A stretch of DNA of 64,000 nt from Bedellia somnulentella (GCA_963576735.1 OY755177.1:13454001-13518000), one strand, 5' to 3'. Shown: positions 41,943-53,924, numbered from the stretch's first letter. Numbers and translations: made by a program. The notes: generated from the letters alone by a model not told the origin.

Positions 41943-43098
41943 GGTATAACATTGCCCTTAATATTAATTCGGAAAATAATGTATTTTAAACCTTCATATT
42001 TCAAATCATAAGCTCTAAAAAGTCTATTGATATTAACAAAAGCAATGTAAGTTAAACTAAGTTTGACTGTAGACTAATCTTATTAACTTGATTAAAACTA
42101 ATACCGAAGATGAGAATTTATAATTATAGCAGCTCCATCTCCTAAGTTATAGTGATGGGACTATATTATTTACAACGAAATTATGAGGGGCCTTTAATAA
42201 AGCACACTGCAGTCGTATTCAAATATTTATCTGAAGATATTATGATAGTGTGAACTAGTAATTATATTTGAAAACCCCATACATGCTTAGCTTTGATACT
42301 TTTTGTTATTTTTGAAGAGCTATTTATTGATATTTTATTATAGGCTGGCTTGACTGGACACTCAAAGAGTCAACTGCATAATAAAATAAAGCAATGCTAG
42401 CGGCAATACCAGATGTATAATAATCATGTTACAGTGTAAGATTACTGTTTAATCTTCGAAACTTATACTGCATTTCAGATAGATGAACTTTTATCTTTTT
42501 AAGATGAATAATATTTGTAAAATTTTATCATTCAATTTTAGTTTACTTTCTGTAGACGATTTATGGATATGAGACAAATGCAAAACAAAACAATAAATTT
42601 ACTTATTTATATTAAACTATATTTCGCGTCTCTGCATGTTTCATGCTTACTTAAATGATGATAAAAACGTACCTTCTTCTATATGGATTTAATAAAATTC
42701 AATTCAAGTACCACGATTATTATCATATTATTGTTAAGTTTTCATACGAAACCTAAAAGCACTATCATTTTGACGACCCAATCTTTAGATATATCTCTTG
42801 TTGCAAATGTAGTGTATAGCGGTAACAGTGTAAAGGGTTGCCTATTACGTAAATTATTTATAGCATTTATGTCAACCCTTTCTATATGAGGATAAAGTAA
42901 TTAAACGGTGTCTCCTGTTTAACCGAAATGGATTAAGTTAGTGGTGACTAAATTTGATGTCGTTGGATTTATTCTTTACGTTTGGGTTAACTAAGAGTCA
43001 CTAATTATTTCTAAACTTGCCTTTTCTGGATTTAAATAAAATTTAAATAGCCTTAAGACCTAGTCAAAAAAAGTTTCTTTACCTCTCATATTATACCT
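41943..43098. other. Unannotated stretch
   Basis: AT-rich, with frames of no recognisable family. Confidence 0.35.
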
Positions 43099-43135
43099 TA
43101 TGGCTGTTTATCCCCGAAGGGGTCGAATAGGTTAC
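43099..43135 (-). mobile_element. SINE-B tail relic
   Basis: GGCTGTTTATCCCCGAAGGG followed by GTCGAATAGGT resembles the SINE-B 3' end. Confidence 0.4.
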
Positions 43136-43846
43136 GATATTCTGGCCCTATTTCATCGAGTATTCCAGAAGCCTATTTTCTCCAGGATATTTTAACACCG
43201 TCATGGCCCATGTCGATGTTGTTCATGGAGTTAATATTACCGTAATGAATAAAACCTTTATGTTTGCAAAAGATTTATGTCATTGTAACATACTCACCTT
43301 AAATATCGAATAAAATGCGTTTTAGAAACTAACGAAATTGAGGGAAGATAAAATATGCATGACATCTCTGTACATATATACCCCAATGAAAAAATTAACA
43401 ATTCATAGCACAAAGTTTATAAATAAATATTTATCAATTTTGCAGAGCTAAAGCTTGACGGCATGATTTAAATTAACAATGTTTTGTCGTGAAATCAATA
43501 ATGTTTATTTTGCATCTGTAAGTGTAAGCACACACTGGTTCTAGCTGCTAACTATCACAGGACACAGGTTAGGGTGACGAATAGTGATTCACCGTTGATT
43601 TCACGTAATTGATTGAGGGGTGCTCTAGGCAGTGTCAACCGATTATCGTGACATCAAAAGAGTTAGAATGATGATAGTGGTATTATATTAAAATATATAT
43701 ACAAAAAACTCTTAATTACCGAGAAAAAAAGGGCACGAGCTTGGTTTAAGCAGATGCGGTCAATTGAGGTTGGTGCTGTCTTACAAATGCTTCAAATAAT
43801 TTTACATTTTGTAACTAAATGGTACGATATGTTTTATTAAAGATAC
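43136..43846. other. Unannotated stretch
   Basis: No recognised feature. Confidence 0.35.
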
Positions 43847-44120
43847 GATGTGTTTATATATAGATGCCGTGTAGTGCCGGCTTAGAATGTCGCTACCCCT
43901 TTCTACCCACGGGTGTCGTAAGAGGCAACTAAGGGTATTGGGGCTTTTTATTGGATTTTTGGGCGTTGCGGTTGGAGACCCATCACCAAAAACCTTTATT
44001 TTTACCATCTTTTCCCCACTCAACTTCCAAAAGTGGCTGAGGAATTTATAATTCCTTAGCTCTGGCTACCCCTTCTAGGGAAATATAGCCGTGAGTATAT
44101 GTATGTATGATGTGTTTATA
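43847..44120 (+). mobile_element. SINE-A, old-type head, full length, 12-bp TSD
   Basis: Insert 43859-44108 between GATGTGTTTATA at 43847-43858 and 44109-44120. The head is GCCGTGTAGTGCCGGCTTAG with CCCACGGGTGTCGTAAGAGG. A GTCGTAAG-type copy with an intact duplication shows that this subfamily was also active fairly recently. Confidence 0.95.
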
Positions 44121-44229
44121 ATGCTGACGTTTTCACGTACCATTATCGTTCGTAATTTAACATGGCGTACACCCATTTTTTTATAAATAATTATGACCCT
44201 AATCTAATAATTAATCGTTAAATAAAAAA

Positions 44230-44582
44230 AATAGCCGTGGTATTTAAGCGGGGACCACAATCGCATCTCATGGTGAGAGGCGCGGATTCGAATCCTCAGT
44301 CATATCTACACCAATGCGTCTTTCCAAAAAAGTCATGTGTGTAATTAATTTATGTGCTTATAAACGGTAAGGGAAAATATTGTGTGTAAGCCCACATTGC
44401 TGAGTGTTGCTTAGCTGTTACGTAGTGTATTCTTAGAAAGACAGCAATAGGCCTGCCCCCTATCATGTGAGTGCACTGCTTAAACCAAACGTGGGTACTC
44501 AGAACATCAGGTGACATTAATATCACGTGATTCGTAAGTATTAGTACCTCTGCCACTCTTTGGAGGATATACAACATGAATG
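44230..44582 (+). mobile_element. SINE-B, full length, diverged
   Basis: The tRNA-like head ends CGCGGATTCGAATCCTC (B-box). CTTTCCAAAAAAGTCATGTG, AACGGTAAGGGAAAATATTG, AGGCCTGCCCCCTATCATG, a CACGTG at 44524, and GAGGATATACAACATG close the copy. The tail is lost. Confidence 0.85.
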
Positions 44583-44619
44583 GTTTAATTTGAGAGATTG
44601 ATAAAAAATAATGCTAAAG

Positions 44620-44874
44620 TGCAGTTAATATGTGTGGTTAATTTATCATGGTTGCTAACGGTGAGGGAAAACATCGGGAGGAAACCCACATGGCTGAGTT
44701 GTACTTAGTCATGTGACAGTGTATTCGTTCAAAAACGGCGATAAAAACGTGGGTACCTTCTCTGGAAAGTAGATGGCGCTTGCCATGTGAGTTCAGGAGT
44801 ATTGGTACCTCTGCCAACTCCTTCGGGGATAAACGGCGTGAACGTTTATGTTATGTTATGTTATGCAGTTAATA
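44620..44874 (+). mobile_element. 5'-truncated SINE-B (subfamily b), 11-bp TSD
   Basis: Insert 44631-44863 between TGCAGTTAATA at 44620-44630 and 44864-44874. It carries TAGATGGCGCTTGCC at 44770-44784, the same variant block as the copy at 21215-21392, and a (TTATG)n tail. Confidence 0.93.
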
Positions 44875-45244
44875 ATAAACAATTATCATTTTCATTACTA
44901 GCCAAACTTATACTTAGGACAAAATATAAACTAGTCTTAGTAGGTTAATTCGATTGAGAATCATACTGCATTTAAATACAATAGTGACAAAATATCGATA
45001 AAGATATGTAATACATCAAAAGTAAATATTTCCAAGCTTGATTGATTGTAATTCTACTAATGTTATTTCTATACTCGTTGTTAATATTCGTGCCGAACAT
45101 CATCATACATTTTATTTGATTCTGTTGTATTGGCTTCTATTGGCTGTTACCATATCAATTTATATGATAATTCTAAATGGCTATATTTACCTGTTTATCC
45201 ACTTGCGAACCTTCTGTGACCTATAGAGCTGTACCTTCATATCC
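44875..45244. other. Unannotated stretch
   Basis: AT-rich, with no recognised feature. Confidence 0.35.
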
Positions 45245-45476
45245 GTACTCACGAAATGGTAGTAAAGGTCGACCACGGGGGACACATTTAGATCAGATAG
45301 AGAGTGCGCTCAAATAGGCAGGCGTCCGAAGTATGAAGACTAAAAGAGCATATATGAAGAGATTGATGGGTGTAAACGAAGCTAAAGAGGTTTGCCAGGA
45401 TGGTACAAAGTAGCGATCGATAGTTTCTGCCTACCCAAGAGGGAAATGAGGGCGTGATTATATGTATATATGTATG
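45245..45476 (+). mobile_element. LINE-E 3' fragment with decayed ORF end
   Basis: Encodes in plus orientation a decayed KGRPRGTHLDQIESAL, a stop in place of K, AGVRSMKTKRAYMKRLM, and VSAYPRGK before the (TATG) tail. At least two in-frame stops make it non-functional. Confidence 0.88.
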
Positions 45477-46056
45477 TTATAATGAGCATCAACCTACATT
45501 GTTATGCATATTCATTTAGTAACTTTACAGAGTTAATAAGAAAACATAGCAGGTTCGCAATTGAAACTATCAATTTCCGTACCAATTTTAGTAAAAAAAG
45601 TCCTATTTAATTTACAATGAATTTTCATCATTGACACAAATCACATACGCAGCACGTACTCAATGAGTTTCGTAGAAAGGCGCCGAAAATTTACATACAT
45701 ATTAATTTACTGGCAACATTAATCCCGACTGGGGTAGCAATCTGTGTGATTTTGCACACGGCATCCCCATGATCGTCGCGGCATGAACTTGTAAACATCA
45801 ATTAAACATTGCAATTTGAACTGTATAGCGTCTCCAATAGAGCTAGTTTTCGTATCTTTAGAGGGGAAACCCAAATTGGTATAGAGTACTTGTTTCCCGA
45901 TGTGTGACGCTGTAATCAGTCTGTTTTACAGACAATTTGAACCGTGGAGGTGAAACGATACAAGATGTTTAAAGAAATCGTAAAGTAAATTTCTGGTTAG
46001 AATACTGTGGAAGATTTTGAGAGTCAGGGTTTTTCATGAGCTTTTGTTTCGGACTC
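45477..46056. other. Unannotated; possible LINE tail at ~45690
   Basis: ATTAATCCCGACTGGGGTAG near 45718 resembles a LINE-E-type 3' end (ATTAATTCCCATTGGGGTAG) with a poor CATA tail. Otherwise nothing was recognised. Confidence 0.35.
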
Positions 46057-46105
46057 ATCGTCTCCACCTATGAGTGTTTTGTCCACTGCTGGGCATAAAA
46101 AGCTG
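46057..46105 (-). mobile_element. RTE LINE 3' relic
   Basis: CATCGTCTCCACCTATGAGT and TTTGTCCACTGCTGGGCATA match the complement of the RTE 3' end. Confidence 0.5.
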
Positions 46106-46370
46106 ATGGTCAGGATAGAGCAGCTTTTTACTTTTATCGTGCTGATGGTCAGTCTTCTACTATGAAGATATACAGTTTTGATAAAAAGTGGATACTTTGA
46201 ATACCCCATTATAATTTTTATGAGATAATCAGAAGAACAGTACCTGTTTTTTTTTTTGAGTTATAAGAAGACCTTACTTTACATTTACACTGTGTAAGGT
46301 TACATTTACAGTGGTGTATTAGTTAGCTGCCATAGTGTTATATCAACAAAGGATACCCTTAGTAGACCTA

Positions 46371-46484
46371 GTTGGCATAACATAAACGTTCACGCCGAAT
46401 ATCCCCGGAGGGGGTGGCAGAGGTACTAATACTTCTGAACATCACGTGACTTTGTCACCTGGTGCTCAGAGTACCCACGTTGGC
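46371..46484 (-). mobile_element. 5'-truncated SINE-B
   Basis: CATAACATAAACGTTCACGC, GGTACTAATACTTCTGAACA, TCACGTGACTTTGTCACC, then truncation at ACCCACG. GTTGGC on both sides may be a 6-bp target duplication. Confidence 0.85.
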
Positions 46485-46489
46485 GTTAA

Positions 46490-47150
46490 CAATTATTCAA
46501 GTTATGAAATGTAAATTGTAAATAAGTGTTCTAGTAACTCCTTACTAGTATTAATTATAAATTTTCTTTTAGCCACTAGAAGTCAACAGATCAAATCCTT
46601 TATTTAATACACATTTATCAAAGCGTCATCATATCAAAAATATAAATTAATCATGACGAATATTCTGAAGCATATCCCGCAACAACAATAATAAAATTCA
46701 TATCTCAACATAACACATTCAATATTGCAAGGACATAATAATGTTACCGATTCTACCAGTACAAAAGCGATGTTAGTCAACTAATAATAACCCTTAGTTA
46801 TATTTTGACACTGTCATCGCAAGGGTCGCGAGATTCCCCATTGATTCAAATTCGAATGCATCGGGGTAGAATGAAAGTAGTAAGTAATGTCTTTCATTTG
46901 CATATTTTAATTGTAATACGGAGGCCCCTACAGTGCGAATGTGGCATAAGCGAGGCATTTGCATACTGTTAGGCTTCCGTCTGTTGCGTTCAACAAATTG
47001 AGATCTGTAAATAAAGTTAGCACTAATTGAAAATTGGAGCGGCGGATTTGGGCGTAATTATGTTATAGAGGTTCAGATTTGGATTCTGATTAGTTTTTGA
47101 TATTGTTGTAGGTGTTTCAGTAACAGAGTGACGTATTGGTTTTAAAATAG
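46490..47150. promoter_or_regulatory. Unique region with paired octamer motifs
   Basis: ATTTGCAT occurs at 46896-46903 and 46957-46964 within repeat-free DNA that also holds CTAATTGAAAATTG. These are POU- and homeodomain-like sites, so a host enhancer is possible. Nothing beyond the motifs supports it. Confidence 0.25.
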
Positions 47151-47266
47151 AGACGGCTAGACATACATACATACATATACTCACGCCATTAATTCCCATT
47201 GGGGTAGGCAGAGACTATCGATCGCCACTTCGTACGATCCTGACAAACCTGTCTAGACGGCTAGAC
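47151..47266 (-). mobile_element. Recent LINE-E insertion, 12-bp TSD
   Basis: Insert 47163-47254 between AGACGGCTAGAC at 47151-47162 and 47255-47266. It contains only the last ~90 bp of LINE-E (to ACAAACCTGTCT). The perfect duplication and near-consensus sequence indicate a young event. Confidence 0.95.
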
Positions 47267-47929
47267 TAGAACAATATTTGGACTATGAAAGTAGTTTCTA
47301 AGTACTGCTTTTCTGACATTAAGATGGGAAAACTGCTGATATGTGAAAACATTTAATATTAGAACTAATTTAAGGTATATTTTTTGAAAGATCTCATTTC
47401 TATGTTGCCAATATGGATTCATAGATATCATGTAAAAAATCACTTCTAAACTTATGAACCAATAAATTGAAGACATAACATAGTATTCCGATAGCAAATC
47501 GAGATGACACGGGGTGTGAGAGGCGGCGCGAGCACTACGTGGTACCTACGTCACTACACAAGTCTATTTCCTCCTCACGGGAATTAAAATAACCACCATA
47601 CACCAGACACCAATATACGGGAACCCCGCCACACTACTGCGATACCCATTTTTTTCAACATTTTCAAAGAATTCAGACGCGTCGCAGAGCTCAGCTTTTT
47701 CTGGTCGAATATTCAGCTCCGTTGAGAATTCACGGGAAAAATTCCAAAGGCGATCTATTAAAATATACTACAATAGTGTCATTCTGGTTCGATGTCAACG
47801 TATTTTGTTGTAAACAGAGTTATTTCGGGCATACTCCTACGTTGTAGCGTCCGGTCGCTATTTATAATTCATTCAATATGGTGATAAGATAAAATGTTAT
47901 TAATTTTAAAATATTGCTGACACTTAAAC
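47267..47929. other. Unannotated, with GC-richer patch at 47500-47720
   Basis: GAGAGGCGGCGCGAGCACTA and CAGACGCGTCGCAGAGC stand out from AT-rich flanks. No frame or repeat was recognised. Confidence 0.35.
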
Positions 47930-48215
47930 TCAAAGCTCACACCGTAAATCACTGAAGGGGTGGCAGAGGTACTATAATACATAAATGTTGTGATACTTCT
48001 AAACATCGAGACAAATTTTTGACACCTGGTTATCAGAGTACCACATTTTGCTTGGAAAGTGTATTCCCATAATAGGCCGGGATAGAGGCTGACCTGTCGC
48101 CGTGTTGTAAGAATACTCTATCATATCACAAAGGATAGCTTACCTATGTAGGTTTACTCACGATTATTTCAATCATCGTTAATAACCTTGATAAATTAAC
48201 CACACATACGACTTA
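47930..48215 (-). mobile_element. SINE-B, diverged, head missing
   Basis: ACTCAAAGCTCACACCGTAA, GGGGTGGCAGAGGTACTATA, CACCTGGTTATCAGAGTACC, TTTGCTTGGAAAGTGTATTC, and TTAATAACCTTGATAAATTA. A ~25-bp insertion lies near 47975. Confidence 0.8.
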
Positions 48216-48738
48216 AAATATTTGATCCAGTATAATTTCTAGGTTGTCTTTTTATTGTACAATATAGGTTCTACATAGCTAATGAAATAAGTTTCTCAGT
48301 TGTTTTTGTACGCTTGTTATTTTATAATTCCTTCTATGGTAAAAAATTGTGCAATTTGAAAACATTTTGTTATTGTTGTGTAGTAAAATAGGTAAATATT
48401 GTTTTCTTCTACAAAGATCCTCTGAGCAGGGAGGCTTTTAAATTAGCGCTTTTAGGCCATCCACAGGCTATAATAACAAATTAAGAGGAGTCAGTGTATA
48501 ACAGTCAAAGAATGAATGTTTTTACGATAACAAGCGAACGATGAATTAAAACTAAAGAAATATATATTCAAACCTCTTACGACATTTGACTTGTCTATAT
48601 CACGTATATTTAAAAAAAAACCTTAAAAATTGCTTAAGGTTTAAAACTATCCGTACGTCAGAAAATATCAAGCAGTCACATGGTTTAAATTACTAGTAAT
48701 GACTTCTCTATGATGACTTTGATCTATGGATAAAAGAG
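48216..48738. other. Unannotated stretch
   Basis: No recognised feature. Confidence 0.35.
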
Positions 48739-48882
48739 TTACGCCCGATTTCTTAATTCAGTATTCCAGCTGAGAACAACTTAAATATCGTTCTGTCGCA
48801 TTGAAATCTTAACAACTGAATGAGATAAAACGATACTTAAGTCGTTCTCAGCTTGAATACTCAATTCAGAAATCAGGCGTTA
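48739..48882. mobile_element. MITE-2 copy 2, 138 bp, TTA target duplication
   Basis: Element 48742-48879 between TTA at 48739-48741 and 48880-48882. The ends are CGCCCGATTTCTTAATTC and GAATTCAGAAATCAGGCG. It has the same length and inner AGCTGAGAACAACTT arms as the 14.3-kb copy. Confidence 0.88.
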
Positions 48883-49199
48883 ATGTATAACACAGTTAAA
48901 AATATCTTCAAGTACTTGTATCGTATAGGTAGCACAATCCACGAAGACGCACCCCACTTTTTACAGTAGTGGCGATATCTGACAATCTCATGCTGCAACA
49001 CGATTGGCCAATATCTTTTTTGTGTGAATAAACATCGATAAATTGATTAATGGTGAAAGCAGTAACACACTAGCCTTTACTCCACACTTTTAATTCATAA
49101 GAAAGGGTGGGGAACGTCTTCGTGAATTAAATTAACTATAACCTAAGTAACATACGATTTTAAAGGTCATTTGATATAGACTAGTACTATAAGTACTTG
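48883..49199. other. Unannotated stretch
   Basis: No recognised feature. Confidence 0.35.
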
Positions 49200-49470
49200 A
49201 ATACTAAAAACATACATACATACACTCACGGCTATAAATCCCTAGATGTGGTAGCCAGAGCTAAGGTATTAGAAATTCCTCAGCCACTTTTGGAAAATTA
49301 AGTGGGGAAAAGATAGTAATATAAAGGTTGTTGGTGATGGGTCTCCAACCTCATCGCCCAAAAATCCCTTAAAAGCCCCAATACCGTTAGTCGCCTCTTA
49401 CGTACACCCACCGGAAGAAATGGGGTAGTGCTATTCTAAGACGACACTACGCAGCAAATAATACTAAAAA
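49200..49470 (-). mobile_element. SINE-A, full length, 11-bp TSD
   Basis: Insert 49211-49459 between AATACTAAAAA at 49200-49210 and 49460-49470. Young subfamily; head GCTGCGTAGTGTCGTC. Confidence 0.95.
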
Positions 49471-49911
49471 ACTAAATCTCAACCCCTTCGATTTTCTTGT
49501 TGTTCTTGTCTTATGAATATTGGCCCCTTCGGTATATCATCATTTTAATATATTTTAGAATACAAGGGGCAGGCAGATTGAAACAAGTCTATGATTGAGG
49601 CATGTATGCTCTTTTGGTTCATTTATCACAGCACGCTCAAAAACGCCCCGCAAAGATGCCACCTATACCGTTGTAAAATATAGACATTTCATTAAGTTCT
49701 TGCTGCCCATCATTGATTGTTTGCTTATCTCAACAAAACTCTTCATAAGAGAGTTCGACTATTAAATGAAATTTTTGCACTCTTTTGCTACTTTATAAAA
49801 AACAATTTCACACGGCTAGTATTTATAATTAAAACTCACGATAATGGGATAAATCTAAGTATTTTTTTTTCTTTAACTACCTGGAATATTAACCCATAAA
49901 GTGTTATGTTA
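49471..49911. other. Unannotated stretch
   Basis: No recognised feature. Confidence 0.35.
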
Positions 49912-50094
49912 TACATACATATACTTACTTTGAAATCCTAAGAGGGGTATCCAAAGCGGATTATGAAATTCCTTAAACACTTTTGGAAGTTGAATGGGGA
50001 AAAGATTGTAAAGTAAAGGTGACGCCTCTTACGAACACCCACGAGAAGAATTTGGGTATTGTTATTTAAAGCCGATACTACACAACAAACTTTG
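49912..50094 (-). mobile_element. SINE-A, internally deleted, old
   Basis: ACATACATATACTTACTTTG, GAGGGGTATCCAAAGCGG, GGAAGTTGAATGGGGAAAAG, AAAGGTGACGCCTCTTACGA, and GCCGATACTACACAAC. The B-box region is deleted. Confidence 0.82.
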
Positions 50095-50764
50095 AGACTC
50101 AGCTAATCTTGATCTTAAGTTCGAATTTATTTGCCTAATTAAATGAAACAATAGTCCATGACTGTCCATTCTATAATTCACCTCAACCAACGAATTATCA
50201 CTAACACCCTTCAAGATATTAAACTATTACTAACTGCGTATAACATTCAAAAACAACAATGGCCGCCTAGAGGGGCTTATCCAGAATTAGTCCTTAATCA
50301 TAAACAAAGAGGTTAAGTGCCCCATAAATAGACTCCCTTCCTGACGTATTCTTGATGTTATTTTTGGTTACGATAAATTATTGCGGTATCGTCATTTCAG
50401 GGATGTTGCTCAACCGAAATACGGACACAGATGTTTGAGGTACATGTATGTGCATTTTATTGGTCTACGGTCGAGAGTTACAGAGATCTTTAAACTTTTT
50501 AACCGAAACTGTTGACCTACTTACACACGAAATAATGCGGACGCTTATAGGTTTTGTTTCAGACTATGCAACTTTTTAGTTCAATTATTCCCACGGTCGT
50601 ATTAAAGTATAAAAGGATTTGCTTACTAGATTTGCAACCTATCACTATCGCTATTTAAGTAAACTGAAACTTTGTTTCTTTATAGCCAAAATGCTATGAA
50701 AATGTCAAGACAAAATCCACTGTAAAATTTAAGCCTTACCTTTTTTACTCTGATTAGATACAAT
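50095..50764. other. Unannotated stretch
   Basis: No recognised feature. Confidence 0.35.
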
Positions 50765-50885
50765 AATTATCAGCCAATAGATGGTTACTGCTGTATAGTG
50801 GTGCTGCTACTGCTCTCCCAAAGATTTTCACAACGACCGGTCCTGTGCTGCCCTCATCCATCAGCTTCCCGCAACTTTTTGCGAC
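50765..50885 (-). mobile_element. RTE LINE 3' end
   Basis: ATTATCAGCCAATAGATGG, CCCAAAGATTTTCACAACGA, CCGGTCCTGTGCTGCCCTCA, and TCCATCAGCTTCCCGCAAC are the complement of the RTE ORF end. Confidence 0.82.
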
Positions 50886-51647
50886 TTAATTCTTAAGGGT
50901 TAAATTTGTATTCACAATGCATACTGTTACGAAAAAAATGTAGTAACTTAATAAAAATGAAAAAGGAAACTCACTGAAAAGGCAGAAATGTGTTTAATTA
51001 ATTTAACAATGAATATTTGTAACTGTATTAACTGAATATTAATAAATATAATGAAATCAATTTGACATTATTTTATTCAATTTATCCTGTAAGATTTGAC
51101 ATTACTCTTCGATTATTATCGGGTGAGAAGTTAGTCTGTGAGACTTACTGTTACTTTATTTGTAATACAAGCCAAAAGTATAAATATTAGGTTATGTAAG
51201 TGAATGAAAAACAGACTCTTGTAATTCCTATGCAAAGTATGATGTATAAATTTGCTCCTGAAATGAGCTATATTGTTTTAGTGTTTGCTACTTGCCACTA
51301 GGTGGCGTAGGTTTGTACTTTATTAATTTAATTTAGTATACAGTTACGGGAAATCTTTGGCTAACATTAGTTTAACTTTGTATTGGGATATGTGAGTTGC
51401 AATAGTAATAATTATTGAGGCTTTTATGTATTTATTCAAATAACTCAATAGTTATTAAAACTCAGCCTGTCTGGATCCGTGAGCAAATTAAGAACTGTTC
51501 TGTAAATGGCATTTAGTTTTGTTACCTGAGGTCAGAGGCATATATCTTTTTTTGTTGTAAGTTGAAACTCTTTACTCACTTATGCTTCACAAATTATAAA
51601 ATGATATTTTTGGTTTAAGTTGTTTTTTTCAATATTCTAATTTTTTA
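50886..51647. other. Unannotated, with one CTCF-like motif
   Basis: CCACTAGGTGGCG at 51295-51307 closely matches the CTCF core consensus. Otherwise AT-rich unique DNA. Confidence 0.4.
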
Positions 51648-51990
51648 GCATAACTTCAGCCAATAAATGTCCACAGCTGGCATGGGCCCTTCTATAATAT
51701 TTCCATAAGGACCAGTCCTGGGTTTCTTTAATCCATCGGATTACCGCAACCTTTACCAAGTTGCCGGTCTACCTTGTGGGAGGTCTAATCACACTGCTTC
51801 TTCCAGAGCGTGGTCTCCACTCCAAAATCTTCCGGTCCAAACGGCCGTAAGTTCTGCATGCAATGTGCCCCTCCCATTGCCACATTTATTTCCAAATAAG
51901 AACCACGTCCTTGACGGTGCCCAAACGAATTTTTGGTATACACTGGTCACGAACCATCTCTAATGTCAAACTATGGGAGCTGACAGATCA
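51648..51990 (-). pseudogene. RTE ORF C-terminus, disrupted
   Basis: The minus strand encodes a decayed end of the RTE-type polyprotein: WQWEGHIACRTYGR, DRKILEWRPRSGRSSV, RPPTR, then a TAG stop at 51769-51771 where the family has tryptophan, followed by NLVKVAVIRWIKETQDWSLW. The order (WxGHIAR, EWRPR-GRR-GRPPTRW, W-R-AQDR-LW) is that of lepidopteran RTE elements. The usual (GAT)n tail is reduced to GGCTGAAGTTATG. The element is 5'-truncated. Confidence 0.82.
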
Positions 51991-52026
51991 TACAAAAGTA
52001 AAACTAATAGAGTAAGAATGAGATTA

Positions 52027-52197
52027 AACTAAAACGCATACGCCGCATTTCCGCGAAGGGGTTGTAATGGGCACAAATACTTACTATAAAAAACAGTGAT
52101 AATCCTGCCCCATATTACATGAGTACACTATCCAAGGCAAACAAGGGAACTTTGAACACCAGGTGACAATGTCACGTGATGTTCAGAGTACTCTTTG
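52027..52197 (-). mobile_element. SINE-B with inverted 5' segment
   Basis: 52027-52085 is the SINE-B 3' end in minus orientation (ACGCCGCATTTCCGCGAAGG). 52088-52197 is an upstream SINE-B part in plus orientation (AATCCTGCCCCATATTAC, GAACACCAGGTGACAATGTC). The two parts meet near 52086 and point in opposite directions. Confidence 0.8.
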
Positions 52198-52665
52198 TTC
52201 TGTTATTATAACTAAGTGGAAAGTTCAAGTAAATTTTAACTCCGAATTTTTACTGCCAACATTGATGTGGTTTGTGCATGTTTGTCCAACGAATAAATAA
52301 AATAAGCCGTCCTAGTACAAATGAATTTATAAAAAGGCAGTAACCGAATAATTTTGCAACTAATTTAGCGTGACTCCCGCCAACAACATTTATTCAACAA
52401 AGTACAATCCGACTTCAAAGTTCAGAATATACTGGCTTAAAGACCTTAGAGAATGTGACCCACTTTACTAGCTAGTATCCTGAAGTACCTACTATATCTT
52501 TGTACTAACACAAATTTGGTTGTTACACGTTACTAATCTCTTGGGAATGGATTGGGTATTTACATTTTTTGTAGCTTCGCTTCGTGGTATCGGAAAATAG
52601 TAGCATCGGAGAAAATGAAATTATTTGGCGTACCTTTAACGATGAGGTAACCAAATAAGTATTAA
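52198..52665. other. Unannotated stretch
   Basis: No recognised feature. Confidence 0.35.
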
Positions 52666-52932
52666 TAAAGTTAGAAGGTTAGAAGCCGTGTAGTGTCGGC
52701 TTAGAATAGCACTACCCCGTTTCTACCGATGGGTGTACGTAAGAAGCGACTAGTGGTATTGGGGTTTCAAGGGATTTTTGGGCGATGCGGTTGGAGACCC
52801 ATCACCAACCATCTTTTCCCCACTCAATTTTCCTAAAGTGGCTGACGAATTTCTGATTCCTTAGCTCTGGCTACCCCTTCTAGGGATTTAAAGCCGTGAG
52901 TATATGTATGTAATGTATGTAAAGTTAGAAGG
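52666..52932 (+). mobile_element. SINE-A, full length, 13-bp TSD
   Basis: Insert 52679-52919 between TAAAGTTAGAAGG at 52666-52678 and 52920-52932. About 15 bp is missing after CACCAAC, and the tail is TATGTAATGTATG. Confidence 0.95.
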
Positions 52933-53469
52933 CTCTACATGAGACCTTTTTGACAGTGCGAGTCATATGGTTTGGTTATTGCAAAAAATCTCATGAAAAT
53001 GGTTTTGGTGGGATACATTTTACAATCAATCTATTTTTATTAATTCTATTTTTATGAAAATATTCCACCCGCACTATGAGACCCTTGTATTACAAAGTTT
53101 TAGAAAATAGAGGAAGAATAGATAAATAGATATTATAAAGTTAATACTTACTTTATTTCTAATTTATAACTATTATACTCATATGTCATGCTTACAGTTT
53201 AAAGTTGTATTTACTAATTAGGTATACATCATTAAACATAGACTTAAACGTGAGATGAATATTTTGAGTAATGTGCTATTTGGGTTTAGAGCTACTTTAA
53301 TTGAATAAATAATCAATAATAGACATAAATACTAAAAAATAATTAAAAATGTAAATCCTTATACCATTAAACAAATTGCTTAAATAATAAAAAAAGTGGA
53401 ATCTGTGGCGTTGTAAACAAAAGTATAGTAACAACTACTTCCTAAAGCAAGGAGTTCAATTCCAATACC
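52933..53469. other. Unannotated stretch
   Basis: AT-rich, with no recognised feature. Confidence 0.35.
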
Positions 53470-53768
53470 ATGATAGCTTATTGGATAAGAATTCCTGTCC
53501 GTCATACAGACAGGCGAGGGTTCGAACCCCGTGTCTTTTCTAAACTACATATATATCAAGTATGTAAAAAGTAAATACACATATGTAAATATATCATAGT
53601 TGTTAGCGGTGAGGGAAAACATTGTGAGGCAACGCATATGCCTAAGTTGTACTTAGCCCTGTGACAGTGTATTCGTACAAAACGGCGATAAGCCTGCCCC
53701 TGCCACTATCACGTGAGTACACTGTTCAAGCAAAACGTGGGTACTCTGAACGCAAGGTGACCGGCTTG
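53470..53768 (+). mobile_element. SINE-B, complete head, 3' end missing
   Basis: Head GATAGCTTATTGGATAAGAA (A-box), then GGGTTCGAACCCC (B-box), GTCTTTTCTAAACTACAT, TTAGCGGTGAGGGAAAAC, and CACGTG at about 53709. It stops after GAACGCAAGGTGACCG. The last ~60 bp and the tail are absent. Confidence 0.85.
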
Positions 53769-53924
53769 AACGTATGAGTTCAATTCCAATCCTAGTAAGC
53801 TCTCTACCACTACCGCTCTTGTTCTTGCCTCTTCTATTTTCTCCCTTAGATGTTCACCATGATGCCCCTTGTAGGAGTCCTATCCACAATGTATCATCTT
53901 TTACGTGGCCGCCACTACAGGAGG

